From: an uncultured Eubacteriales bacterium
Lineage (GTDB): Bacteria; Bacillota; Clostridia; Oscillospirales; Oscillospiraceae
NCBI GenBank assembly: GCA_902492005.1
Contig: CABUJV010000035.1
Coordinates: forward strand, 1 to 20,095
Reading direction: 5' to 3'
DNA: 20,095 nt
Shown here in pieces: positions 1 to 7,121 of the stretch. Each line of letters opens with the position of its first letter. Position 1 is the first letter of the stretch. The position numbers and the translations under genes are program-made. The notes under the pieces were generated by a model that made no database searches, was not told the origin of the DNA, and saw only the letters and a program-made list of their open reading frames with translations.

Positions 1-1
1 C

Positions 2-77
2 TGGAGCAGGTGACGAGGCTCGAACTCGCTACCTCCACCTTGGCAAGGTGGCGCTCTACCAGATGAGCTACACCTGC
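2..77 (-). tRNA. trnG: tRNA-Gly (anticodon GCC)
   Basis: Read on the minus strand this is a complete 76-nt tRNA. The 7-bp acceptor stem GCAGGTG/CACCTGC is perfect, followed by discriminator T and an encoded CCA end (positions 2-4). The anticodon stem CCACC/GGTGG encloses the loop TTGCCAA, with anticodon GCC at positions 42-44. The T-arm has the usual GTTCGAG loop. It decodes the glycine codons GGC and GGT, which suits this GC-rich genome. It lies downstream of the lipoprotein gene but has its own promoter. What follows it lies outside the window, so a tRNA cluster cannot be excluded. Confidence 0.97.
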
Positions 78-91
78 AAGCGACGTGGTAT

Positions 92-120
92 ATTATAAAA
101 AAATACGCCGCGATTGTCAA
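92..120 (-). promoter_or_regulatory. Consensus sigma-A promoter for tRNA-Gly
   Basis: On the minus strand there is a perfect -35 TTGACA (115-120), a 17-bp spacer and a perfect -10 TATAAT (92-97). The expected start near position 85 gives a leader of only about 8 nt before the mature tRNA 5' end. A 12/12 match with ideal spacing fits a highly expressed stable RNA. The -35 lies just after the stop codon of the lipoprotein gene. Confidence 0.93.
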
Positions 121-129
121 GGGGGAAAT

Positions 130-1248
130 TCAGATTTTTTCGCCGCAGGCGGGATAGTCCTCTGCGCTCCACTCGGCCCCGGAGAGGGCCTGGTAATCCT
201 GGTCGGTCAGATAGAAGCCCTCCCGGCCCAGGGAGGCGTCCACGTGGCGGTGGCTTCCGTCCACGGTGACGATGTTCCAGAAATGGTCCTGCCCGTCCAG
301 GGCGCCCCGGACCACGGAGCATTCGGCCCCCGCCGTGTCGCACAGCAGCTGGAAGGCCAGGGCCAGGGCCGCGCTGTCCGGGGCGCCCTCCACCAGAGCG
401 GCGTAGGGCGAGGAGGACGGGACAAGGGAGCCAATCTCCTCCGGCGCGGCGGCTTCCAGGGCGGCCCGGCGGTCCAGCAGAGCTCCAAACAGGGCCGAGA
501 GCAGCAGCCGTCCCCGGAAATTCCGGCTGACGGCGGACTGGGCCACCTCCTGAGCGGCCTCCTGGAGCTGGGCGCTTTTAAGCTGCAGGGCCTCCACCGG
601 CTCGGCGTAGGTGAAGGAGATCTCCACGATGCGCTGGTAACCCGTGTCCGGATAGATGGCAACGGACAGCCCCGGCATGCCGAAGGCGGCCGCCGGAGTG
701 TCATAGTAGGCCTGGAGGGCCAGGGCGCGGATGTAGTCCTCGTCCTCATTGAAGTAGGTCACCCGCAGCACGGCCTCCGGGCGGAACTCGGCCAGGGCTC
801 CACGGACCTCGCTGCGGATGGCGCTGGAGCCGGTGACGGGGACGATGCTGCGGATCTGCTCCAGGGTGCGGCGGTAGCCGATGGTGATGGTGGCCTGATA
901 GTAGGTGAGGATGCGGGAGAACTCGTGCTTGATGTAGTCCACCGCATAGGCCCCCAGAGGGTCCTCGTGGCTCACCTCCAGGCAGGCGGCGGTCAGATCA
1001 GCCTCCACGTCCCGGGTGTTGTAGTTGCTGAGCTGGAGGACGCCCTGCTCCTGACAGGAGGAGACCAGGCTGAGGATGCCGCTGACCAGCTCCTGGTAGT
1101 TCTCCACCCGGATGACCGAGGAGTCGTCCTCGGCGGCCGAGAGCATGCTGTGGGGCTCCACCGTCAGGTACTCCCCGTGGAGCATGGCCTCGCAGCCCGT
1201 CAGCAGCAGCGACAGGCAGAGCGCCAGGGCCAATATCCGCGTTTTCAA
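130..1248 (-). CDS. Lipoprotein with transglutaminase-like domain lacking the catalytic Cys
   Basis: This 372-aa protein has an N-terminal lipoprotein signal with lipobox LLTGC (lipidated Cys19), so it should be anchored to the outer face of the cell membrane. The middle (about 30-270) is unfamiliar. The C-terminal part (about 281-340) looks like a transglutaminase-like domain: it has the YAALVEG lead-in, AFQLL, DHFWN with His322, and VDAS with Asp337, which are the His and Asp of a Cys-His-Asp triad. The position where relatives carry the nucleophilic Cys is Ser292 (APDSAALALAFQLL). The protein may therefore be non-catalytic, or a binding domain. The start is TTG, chosen because GGAGGAGG lies 8 nt upstream and the signal peptide starts there. 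It sits 39 bp after the LUD gene, at the end of the parE operon. The lipoprotein call is sure; the domain call rests on motif memory. Confidence 0.85.
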   Translation of the reverse strand: MKTRILALALCLSLLLTGCEAMLHGEYLTVEPHSMLSAAEDDSSVIRVENYQELVSGILSLVSSCQEQGVLQLSNYNTRDVEADLTAACLEVSHEDPLGAYAVDYIKHEFSRILTYYQATITIGYRRTLEQIRSIVPVTGSSAIRSEVRGALAEFRPEAVLRVTYFNEDEDYIRALALQAYYDTPAAAFGMPGLSVAIYPDTGYQRIVEISFTYAEPVEALQLKSAQLQEAAQEVAQSAVSRNFRGRLLLSALFGALLDRRAALEAAAPEEIGSLVPSSSPYAALVEGAPDSAALALAFQLLCDTAGAECSVVRGALDGQDHFWNIVTVDGSHRHVDASLGREGFYLTDQDYQALSGAEWSAEDYPACGEKI

Positions 1249-1287
1249 GGGCTCCGCCTCCTCCTATGTATCGGGTGGGACCGGGCC

Positions 1288-1884
1288 TCAGTAGCCCAGG
1301 GGCTCGTCCACCAGCACCACTTCGAAATCCATGGACGTGGGCTTCTTCCAATAGACCACCAGGGCGGCGCAGATGCGCTCCGGGCTGGCGCAGTTGTAGC
1401 AGCGGTCGCCCCTGGCGGCGCAGGGGGTCTTGCGCTGCAGGCGCTGGGCGTTCTTGGGGGCGGCGATGTTCCGCGCCCGCCACAGGGCGGATTCGTAGTC
1501 CGGAGCCACCTTGTTGACGCCGATGACAAAGTAGACCTTCTCGTGTCCGTACAGTCCGGAGGAGACCCGGTTGCCGCAGCCGTCAATGTTGATGAGCTCG
1601 CCGGTCTCCGCCGCGCCGTTCACCGAGGACAGGTATACCTGGCAGGCGGCGGCGGCGGTCTGGTCGCCGTCCCTGATCCAGTGCCAGTTCAGGGTGTTGT
1701 GGGTGCGCAGCCGCTCGGCCAGGCCCATCTCCAAAATGGTGATGGAGCCGCCCACGCCCACCGTCTTGCCGTCGATCTGGCCGTCCAGATAGTCGGCGGC
1801 CTGGGCGGCGGTGGCAAAGCGGGTTACCGCAAAGCCGTTTTTCTGCAGGTTCTGTTTCAGTTTTTCCATATCAGCCATAGCCAT
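1288..1884 (-). CDS. LUD-domain (DUF162, LutC-like) protein
   Basis: This 198-aa protein matches the LUD domain (lactate utilisation, YkgG/LutC-like) family. Signatures are the glycine-rich VGVGGSITILEMGL (about 42-54), the core SVNGAAETGELINIDGCGNR (about 87-106), and IGVNKV (121-126). A C-terminal cysteine group (Cys155, Cys162, Cys165, Cys172, with CYNCASPERIC) is common in the short clostridial members and could bind metal or an Fe-S cluster; that is inference. The start ATG has GGGAGGAAC directly upstream. Neighbours give no LutA or LutB partner, so a role in lactate oxidation is not supported here. The gene lies 18 bp after the YitT gene, in the same apparent transcript. Confidence 0.88.
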   Translation of the reverse strand: MAMADMEKLKQNLQKNGFAVTRFATAAQAADYLDGQIDGKTVGVGGSITILEMGLAERLRTHNTLNWHWIRDGDQTAAAACQVYLSSVNGAAETGELINIDGCGNRVSSGLYGHEKVYFVIGVNKVAPDYESALWRARNIAAPKNAQRLQRKTPCAARGDRCYNCASPERICAALVVYWKKPTSMDFEVVLVDEPLGY

Positions 1885-1902
1885 GTTCCTCCCGGATTAA
1901 GA

Positions 1903-2775
1903 TCAGACGTCGTTTTGCCTGTAGTCCCGGAAACCGTCGCCCAGAACCTCGTGGGCCTCGCACACGATGATGAAGGCGGCGGGGTCCAGCTCCTTCACCA
2001 GCCGCTTGATGGCCACGATCTGCCGCTGCTTGAAGGCCACCAGCAGGACCTTCTTCTCCGCCCCGGAATAGGCGCCCTCCCCGTGCAGGATGGTGACGCC
2101 CCGATCGATGTCCCGGATGATGGCGTCGGAGATCTCCCGGTGCCGGTCGCTGATAATATAGGCCACCTTGGCGTTGTCCAGCCCGTAGAGCACCATGTCC
2201 ATAACCAGCGTGGAGATATACAGGGCCACCAGACCGTACAGGGCGCTGTTCAGGTTGCCGAAGGCGGCGGCCACCGCCACGATGACCATCAAGTCGATGA
2301 CCATCAGCAGCTTGCCCATGGGCAGCCAGGCCAGCTTGAGCTTCAGGAGGCGGGCGATCAGGTCGGTGCCCCCGGTAGTGGCCCCCTGAAGGAACACCAC
2401 GCCCAGGGAGGCGCCCATGAGCACGCCGCCGTAGATGCAGGCCAGCAGGGGCTCCATGGGCTGGAAGGGACCCGCCAGAGCGGTCATGCCGTCGATTATC
2501 AGGGAGGAGACAAACATGGCGTACAGGCTGGTCACCAGCAGGTGGCCGCCGATGAACCGCCAGCCCAGCAGGAACAGGGGGATGTTCAGCAGGATGACCA
2601 CCGTGCCGATGGGGGCCCAGGGCAGGGCGGAATGGATGATCTGGGCCACGCCGGTGATGCCGCCGAAGCCGATGAGGTTGGGGGCATAGCACCAGTTGAA
2701 GCCCAGCGCGTAGACCGCGCTGGCCAGGGTGAGCCAGAGATAGGCGGTGAAGGTCTTGTATACACGCTGCTTCAT
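1903..2775 (-). CDS. YitT family membrane protein (DUF161 + DUF2179)
   Basis: This 290-aa protein has about five or six hydrophobic segments in residues 10-205, including the conserved loop GATTGGTDLIARL (131-143). A soluble C-terminal domain of the DUF2179 type follows (about 206-290, AYIISDRHREISDAIIRDID). This is the standard two-part layout of YitT proteins, whose function is unknown; they are often called putative transporters. Length is normal for the family. The ATG lies 23 bp after the topoisomerase A-subunit stop with a weak GAGGT site, suggesting translation coupled to or dependent on the upstream gene. No odd substitutions are seen. Confidence 0.93.
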   Translation of the reverse strand: MKQRVYKTFTAYLWLTLASAVYALGFNWCYAPNLIGFGGITGVAQIIHSALPWAPIGTVVILLNIPLFLLGWRFIGGHLLVTSLYAMFVSSLIIDGMTALAGPFQPMEPLLACIYGGVLMGASLGVVFLQGATTGGTDLIARLLKLKLAWLPMGKLLMVIDLMVIVAVAAAFGNLNSALYGLVALYISTLVMDMVLYGLDNAKVAYIISDRHREISDAIIRDIDRGVTILHGEGAYSGAEKKVLLVAFKQRQIVAIKRLVKELDPAAFIIVCEAHEVLGDGFRDYRQNDV

Positions 2776-2798
2776 GGGTTACCTCGGTTCTGAATGTG

Positions 2799-5042
2799 TT
2801 ACAGCAGGGTCATCTGCTCCTCGCCCCGGTCCTCCTCCTTCAGCAGGGCTCCCGCCACCGGGAGGGAGCGGGCCCGGTAGCGGGCGGCGTTGACGATGGG
2901 AGTGTCGGCCAGGGGGCGGGCGTCGGCCACCCGATACTTGGGCTTGAGGGTCATCACGTTGACCCCCTGGGTAGCGCGGGTGGACTTGGGAGCCAGGGAT
3001 GCGGTGTGGAAGATGAGGCACCGGCCCTCCGTGGAGGTGACGGCCATCTCCAGGTCCTCCTCCAGCAGCAGGGCGGCGACCAGAGGGCTCTTGCCGGAGT
3101 AGGCCCCCGTCAGCTTTTTCCGCCTGGTCTGGGTCTGATAGGCGGACAGCTCCACCCGGGCCGCCTTGCCGTTTTCGAAGAAGAAGAGGATGTGGCCGGC
3201 AAAATCGCCTGTGACCACCGCCCACACGGGGCTCTCCCCCTCGTCAAAGCCCAGTTTGGTGGGCAGATAGTCCCCCAGCACGCTGGCTTTGGCGTCGTCG
3301 AAGTCGGACAGCCACGCCTTGTAGCACTGCTGGCGGTCGGTAAAGACCAGCAGCTCGTCCCGGTTGTTCCCCTCCCACTGGAGAAAGGGGCCGTCCCCCT
3401 CCTTGTATTTCTGCTCCGAGGACATGCGCAGGGAGGCGGGGGTAATCTTTTTGAAGTAGCCTTCCCGGGAGAGGAAGATGTGGACGGGGTAATCGGGCAC
3501 GTCGGACTCCGGTTCCGCCGTCTCGGCCGCGTGCTCGTAGACGATCTCGGTCCGGCGGGGCTGGGCGTACTTTTTCTGGACGGCCTCCAGCTCCCCGATC
3601 ATGACCTGCTTGATGCGGCCCGGGTTGTTGACCAGATCCCGAAGGTCGGCGATCTCGTCCTCCAAAGAAGAGGTTTCCTCGGTCCGCCGCAGGATATACT
3701 CTTTGTTGATGTTGCGCAGGCGGATGTCGGCCACGTATTCCGCCTGGACCTGGTCGATGCCGAAGCCGATCATCAGGTTGGGGACGACCTCGGCGTCCTC
3801 CTCGGTCTCCCGGATGATGCGGATGGCCCGGTCGATATCCAGCAGGATCTTTTGCAGGCCCTGGAGCAGGTGGAGCTTTTCCTCCCGCTTTTTCAGGACG
3901 AAATAGGTCCGGCGGCGCACGCCCTCCATGCGCCAGGCGGTCCACTCCTCCAAAATTTCCCCCACCCCCATGACCCGGGGCATCCCGGCGATGAGGATGT
4001 TGAAGTTGCAGGAGAAGGAGTCCCGCAGAGGGGTCATGCGGAAGAGCTTCTGCATCAGCTTGTCCGGGTCGGCGCCGCGCTTCAGGTCGATGGTCAGCTT
4101 CAGGCCGTTCAGGTCGGTCTCATCCCGCATGTCGGCGATTTCCCGCAGCTTGCCCGTCTTGACCAGCTCAGCCACCTTGTCCATGATGGCCTCGGCGGTG
4201 GTGGAGTAGGGGATCTCGTAGATCTCGATGAGATTTTCATCCTTCACATACCGCCACTTGGCCTGCACCTTGAAGGACCCCCGCCCGGTGCGGTAGATGG
4301 CCGCCAGCTCACCGGCATCATAGAGCAGCTCGCCGCCGGTGGGGAAATCGGGGGCTTTCAGGGTGGACATGAGGTCGTGGCCGGGGTTTTTCAGATAGGC
4401 CACGGTGGTGTCGCAGACCTCGCCCAGGTTGAAGCCGCAGATGTTGGAGGCCATGCCCACGGCGATGCCCATGTTGGAGGACACCAGCAGGTTGGGGAAG
4501 GTGGTGGGCAGCAGGGTGGGCTCCATCAGGGAGCCGTCGTAGTTGGGCACGAAGTCCACGGTGTCCTGGTCAATGTCCCGGAACAGCTCGGCGCAGATGG
4601 GGTCCAGCCGGGCCTCGGTGTACCGGCTGGCGGCCCAGGCCATGTCCCGGGAGTAGACCTTGCCGAAGTTGCCCTTGGAGTCCACCAGCGGGTGCAGCAG
4701 GGCCCCGTAGCCCCGGCTGAGGCGGACCATGGTGTCGTAGATGGCGGCGTCGCCGTGGGGATTTAACTTCATGGTCTGGCCCACGATGTTGGCGCTCTTG
4801 GTCCGGGCGCCCCCCAGCAGCTTCATGGTGTACATGGTATACAGCAGCTTGCGGTGGGAGGGCTTGAAGCCGTCGATCTCCGGGATGGCCCGGGAGACGA
4901 TGACGCTCATGGCGTAGGGCATGTAGTTGATTTCCAGGGTCTCGGTAATGGGCTGCTCCAGCACCTCGGGGTGCAGGCCCATCACGTTGGGATCGGCCGG
5001 GCGGTGCTTGACCTCGTCGTCCGGCTTCTTTTTCTTAGCCAT
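2799..5042 (-). CDS. parC: Type IIA DNA topoisomerase subunit A, topoisomerase IV-like
   Basis: This 747-aa protein is the DNA-cleaving subunit that pairs with the ParE-like protein to pass one duplex through another. The winged-helix core shows the catalytic tyrosine Tyr141 after Arg140 (ASRYTEARL). The tower and coiled-coil region extends to about 500. A short C-terminal beta-pinwheel (about 518-735) lacks a clear GyrA box (QRRGGKG), which favours topoisomerase IV or a second clostridial paralogue over gyrase. In the quinolone region, NPHGDAAIYD places Ala99 where E. coli GyrA has Ser83, and keeps Asp103 (Asp87). I chose the ATG at 5042, 9 nt after GAGGAA, over an in-frame TTG at 5051. ParC versus GyrA naming is inferred from the sequence and from the partner in the same operon. 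Confidence 0.93.
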   Translation of the reverse strand: MAKKKKPDDEVKHRPADPNVMGLHPEVLEQPITETLEINYMPYAMSVIVSRAIPEIDGFKPSHRKLLYTMYTMKLLGGARTKSANIVGQTMKLNPHGDAAIYDTMVRLSRGYGALLHPLVDSKGNFGKVYSRDMAWAASRYTEARLDPICAELFRDIDQDTVDFVPNYDGSLMEPTLLPTTFPNLLVSSNMGIAVGMASNICGFNLGEVCDTTVAYLKNPGHDLMSTLKAPDFPTGGELLYDAGELAAIYRTGRGSFKVQAKWRYVKDENLIEIYEIPYSTTAEAIMDKVAELVKTGKLREIADMRDETDLNGLKLTIDLKRGADPDKLMQKLFRMTPLRDSFSCNFNILIAGMPRVMGVGEILEEWTAWRMEGVRRRTYFVLKKREEKLHLLQGLQKILLDIDRAIRIIRETEEDAEVVPNLMIGFGIDQVQAEYVADIRLRNINKEYILRRTEETSSLEDEIADLRDLVNNPGRIKQVMIGELEAVQKKYAQPRRTEIVYEHAAETAEPESDVPDYPVHIFLSREGYFKKITPASLRMSSEQKYKEGDGPFLQWEGNNRDELLVFTDRQQCYKAWLSDFDDAKASVLGDYLPTKLGFDEGESPVWAVVTGDFAGHILFFFENGKAARVELSAYQTQTRRKKLTGAYSGKSPLVAALLLEEDLEMAVTSTEGRCLIFHTASLAPKSTRATQGVNVMTLKPKYRVADARPLADTPIVNAARYRARSLPVAGALLKEEDRGEEQMTLL

Positions 5043-5092
5043 TGGTATCAATTCCTCGTTCGGTGGATTTCAGGGCGCGCGGGGCCGGAGGC

Positions 5093-7069
5093 TCACTCCA
5101 GGTTCCACAGGTCCTCCGCCGGGAGGACGGCGGCGCCCTCGGGCGGAGTGACGGCGGGCGCGGCGGAGGTGGTCTTGGAGGAAGCGGTAACGGTCAGGCG
5201 GAGCACGCCCTCGTTCTTGACGTGGTACTCCAGCTCGATCTCGCTGCGGGAGAGGGCCAGGGACCAGCTCGCGGTAATGCGGTCCTCGGCGGAATAAGAG
5301 GAGTAGGGCTCAGGACGGTAGACCAGGCTGCCGGTGACCGTGCCGTCGGCCTTCACGGTGAGGGTGAGGGCAAACTCCCGGATGTCCTCCGCGGTGTAAT
5401 ACGAGCCGCTCTCCGCCAGCAGGGCGCCCAGGCGCTCCTTGTCCAGGGTGAGCACGGAGTCCCGGCCCTTCTGCTCAAAGCAGCCGTCGCCCGCCAGGGC
5501 GGCCAGGCTGTCGGCGGCCTCGGTCAGATACTGGTAGCTGCGGGCGTAGGAATACCCGTTGGCGTCGGGGCCGCTGAGCAGATAGAGACAGCCGCCCACG
5601 GTGGGGGTAAAGTCCTTGCCCAGGTCCAGATAGCCTTCCAGAGGCTGAGAGATCCACACGTCCTTGGGGTACTGCCTGCCCATGATGGAGAACAGAGAGG
5701 AGAACAGGGACATGCGCAGATAGAGCATCTCGGTTTCCTGGTCCAGCCGGACGCCAAAGTCCCCCTTCAGCAGGGCGTTGTACTGCTTCAGCAGGGCGTC
5801 GTCCATGTATTCGGTGAGGTAGGGATCGGCGGCCTTCAGAAGGTCCATCAGAGAGGACAGGTCGTAGGAGCCGCTGAGCTCCACGCCGGCGGCGCTGGAC
5901 AGGGCGGTGAGCGCGGCGCTCATGGTCCAGGTCTGGTCCCCGTCCAAAGAGTTGAACTGGGTATAGCCGGCGGTGATGTCCACAGCGGACTGGTAGCTCT
6001 TCCCGTCCTCCGGGGCCCAGGCGGCCAGGGCGCGGTTCAGAACGGTGAAGCGCGCGTCGGTCTCCGCGATAAAGCCCGCCTTATCCAGGAGAACCACGGT
6101 CTGATAGGCGTCGTCCCAGAACACCTCGTAGCCCGCGGCCACGGCCGCGTCGCGCAGGGGGACGTACCCGTCCGCGCCGCCGCTTGCCGTCGAGCCGATG
6201 GCGGCGTTCAGGGTGTCGGCGCAGACGTAAGTGACGCCGTCCGCCGCATAGGGCAGCTTGTCCTGGGGGAAGGAGAGGTAAGTACCGTCCACCATGACGC
6301 CCAGCTCGCCGGGCACGCCGCCCATAGCCAAAATCTCCTCGTTGCGGGTGTCCTCCCAGGACTGACTCCAGGACATGCTGTAGATCATGTCGTCCAGCAT
6401 CTCCTGCCGGAAGTCCTCCTCAGTGGCCAGCTCCATCCAGAGCATGTAGTCCTCCTTGCCGCCGGACCACCAGCTGTAGTTCTCCTCAAAGTAGGCGTCG
6501 GCATCGAAGGCGGCGATGACGCCGGGATGGGCGGCCTCGAACTCGTCCAGCATGGTCTGGCGCTCCTCCTGGGCGATGAGGGTGTCCACATAGTCGTCCA
6601 GCATGAAGCCCTTGAAGTCTTCCTGCGTCTCCAGGCCCCACTCGGCCATGAACGCCTGCTTGGGGTCCTGATAGTAGTGCGCCTGGAACCAGGCGTCGGG
6701 GTCGAAGGCGCTGAGGGCGCCGGGATGGGCGGCCTCGTACTGGTCCATCCAGACCTGACGCGCCTCGTCGGCCTGCCTGCCGGCCAGCCAGTCGTCCCGC
6801 ATGAAGTCGTAGAAGTCCTGCTCGGTCTCCAGACCCCATTCGGCCATAAACTCTTCTTTAGAGTAGTACCACCAGCCGGACAGATACTCGTTTTCAAAAT
6901 AGGCGTCGGCGTCGAACGCGGCCGCCTGCTCGGGGTGGGCGGCCAGCCACTGCGTTTTCCAGGCCACCCATTCAGGGTCGGTGTTCTCGCCCTCGTAAGC
7001 CAGGGCGGGTACGGCCAGGGAGAGGGTCAGGGACAGGGCCAGCAGCAGGGACAGGAATGTTTTTTTCAT
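5093..7069 (-). CDS. Secreted protein: three tandem repeats plus copper-amine-oxidase-like domain
   Basis: This 658-aa protein begins with a Sec signal peptide (MKKTF, hydrophobic core, cleavage probably after ALA24). Residues about 31-241 are three imperfect repeats of 66-70 aa, each with an AAHP motif (43-46, 113-116, 179-182), a FDxDAxF segment, FMAEWGLET-like text and DF..(E/F)M..D. Residues about 257-330 resemble a copper amine oxidase-like N-terminal domain (VDGTYLSFPQDKLPYAADGV, then YVPLRDAAVAAGYEVFWDD), a fold common in secreted Firmicutes proteins that does not itself imply oxidase activity. The C-terminal half is unrecognised. A strong GGAGG site precedes the ATG. It lies between parE (52 bp upstream) and parC (50 bp downstream) on the same strand, an unexpected place for an exported protein. 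Function unknown. Confidence 0.88.
   Translation of the reverse strand: MKKTFLSLLLALSLTLSLAVPALAYEGENTDPEWVAWKTQWLAAHPEQAAAFDADAYFENEYLSGWWYYSKEEFMAEWGLETEQDFYDFMRDDWLAGRQADEARQVWMDQYEAAHPGALSAFDPDAWFQAHYYQDPKQAFMAEWGLETQEDFKGFMLDDYVDTLIAQEERQTMLDEFEAAHPGVIAAFDADAYFEENYSWWSGGKEDYMLWMELATEEDFRQEMLDDMIYSMSWSQSWEDTRNEEILAMGGVPGELGVMVDGTYLSFPQDKLPYAADGVTYVCADTLNAAIGSTASGGADGYVPLRDAAVAAGYEVFWDDAYQTVVLLDKAGFIAETDARFTVLNRALAAWAPEDGKSYQSAVDITAGYTQFNSLDGDQTWTMSAALTALSSAAGVELSGSYDLSSLMDLLKAADPYLTEYMDDALLKQYNALLKGDFGVRLDQETEMLYLRMSLFSSLFSIMGRQYPKDVWISQPLEGYLDLGKDFTPTVGGCLYLLSGPDANGYSYARSYQYLTEAADSLAALAGDGCFEQKGRDSVLTLDKERLGALLAESGSYYTAEDIREFALTLTVKADGTVTGSLVYRPEPYSSYSAEDRITASWSLALSRSEIELEYHVKNEGVLRLTVTASSKTTSAAPAVTPPEGAAVLPAEDLWNLE
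6347..6979 (-). repeat. Three tandem 66-70-residue coding repeats
   Basis: The units start near residues 31, 104 and 170 of the secreted protein. The AAHP motif recurs with spacings of 70 and 66 residues. Units 2 and 3 also share DNA text: CCGGGATGGGCGGCCTCG occurs at about 6521-6538 and 6720-6737 on the plus strand, which suggests internal duplication. The units are rich in Trp, Tyr, Asp and Glu and have almost no Cys. I do not recognise the repeat as a named domain. Confidence 0.85.
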
Positions 7070-7121
7070 AAGTACGCCTCCTTACTGATTGTGGTCGCGG
7101 GGACAGAAGCGGTGCGGGGAT

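Noticed and set aside
85..2793. A 902-codon open frame on the plus strand
   Set aside because: It runs antisense across three well-supported minus-strand genes, is rich in Gly, Val, Gln, His and Asp in the manner of GC-rich antisense frames, and matches no family. It is a shadow frame.
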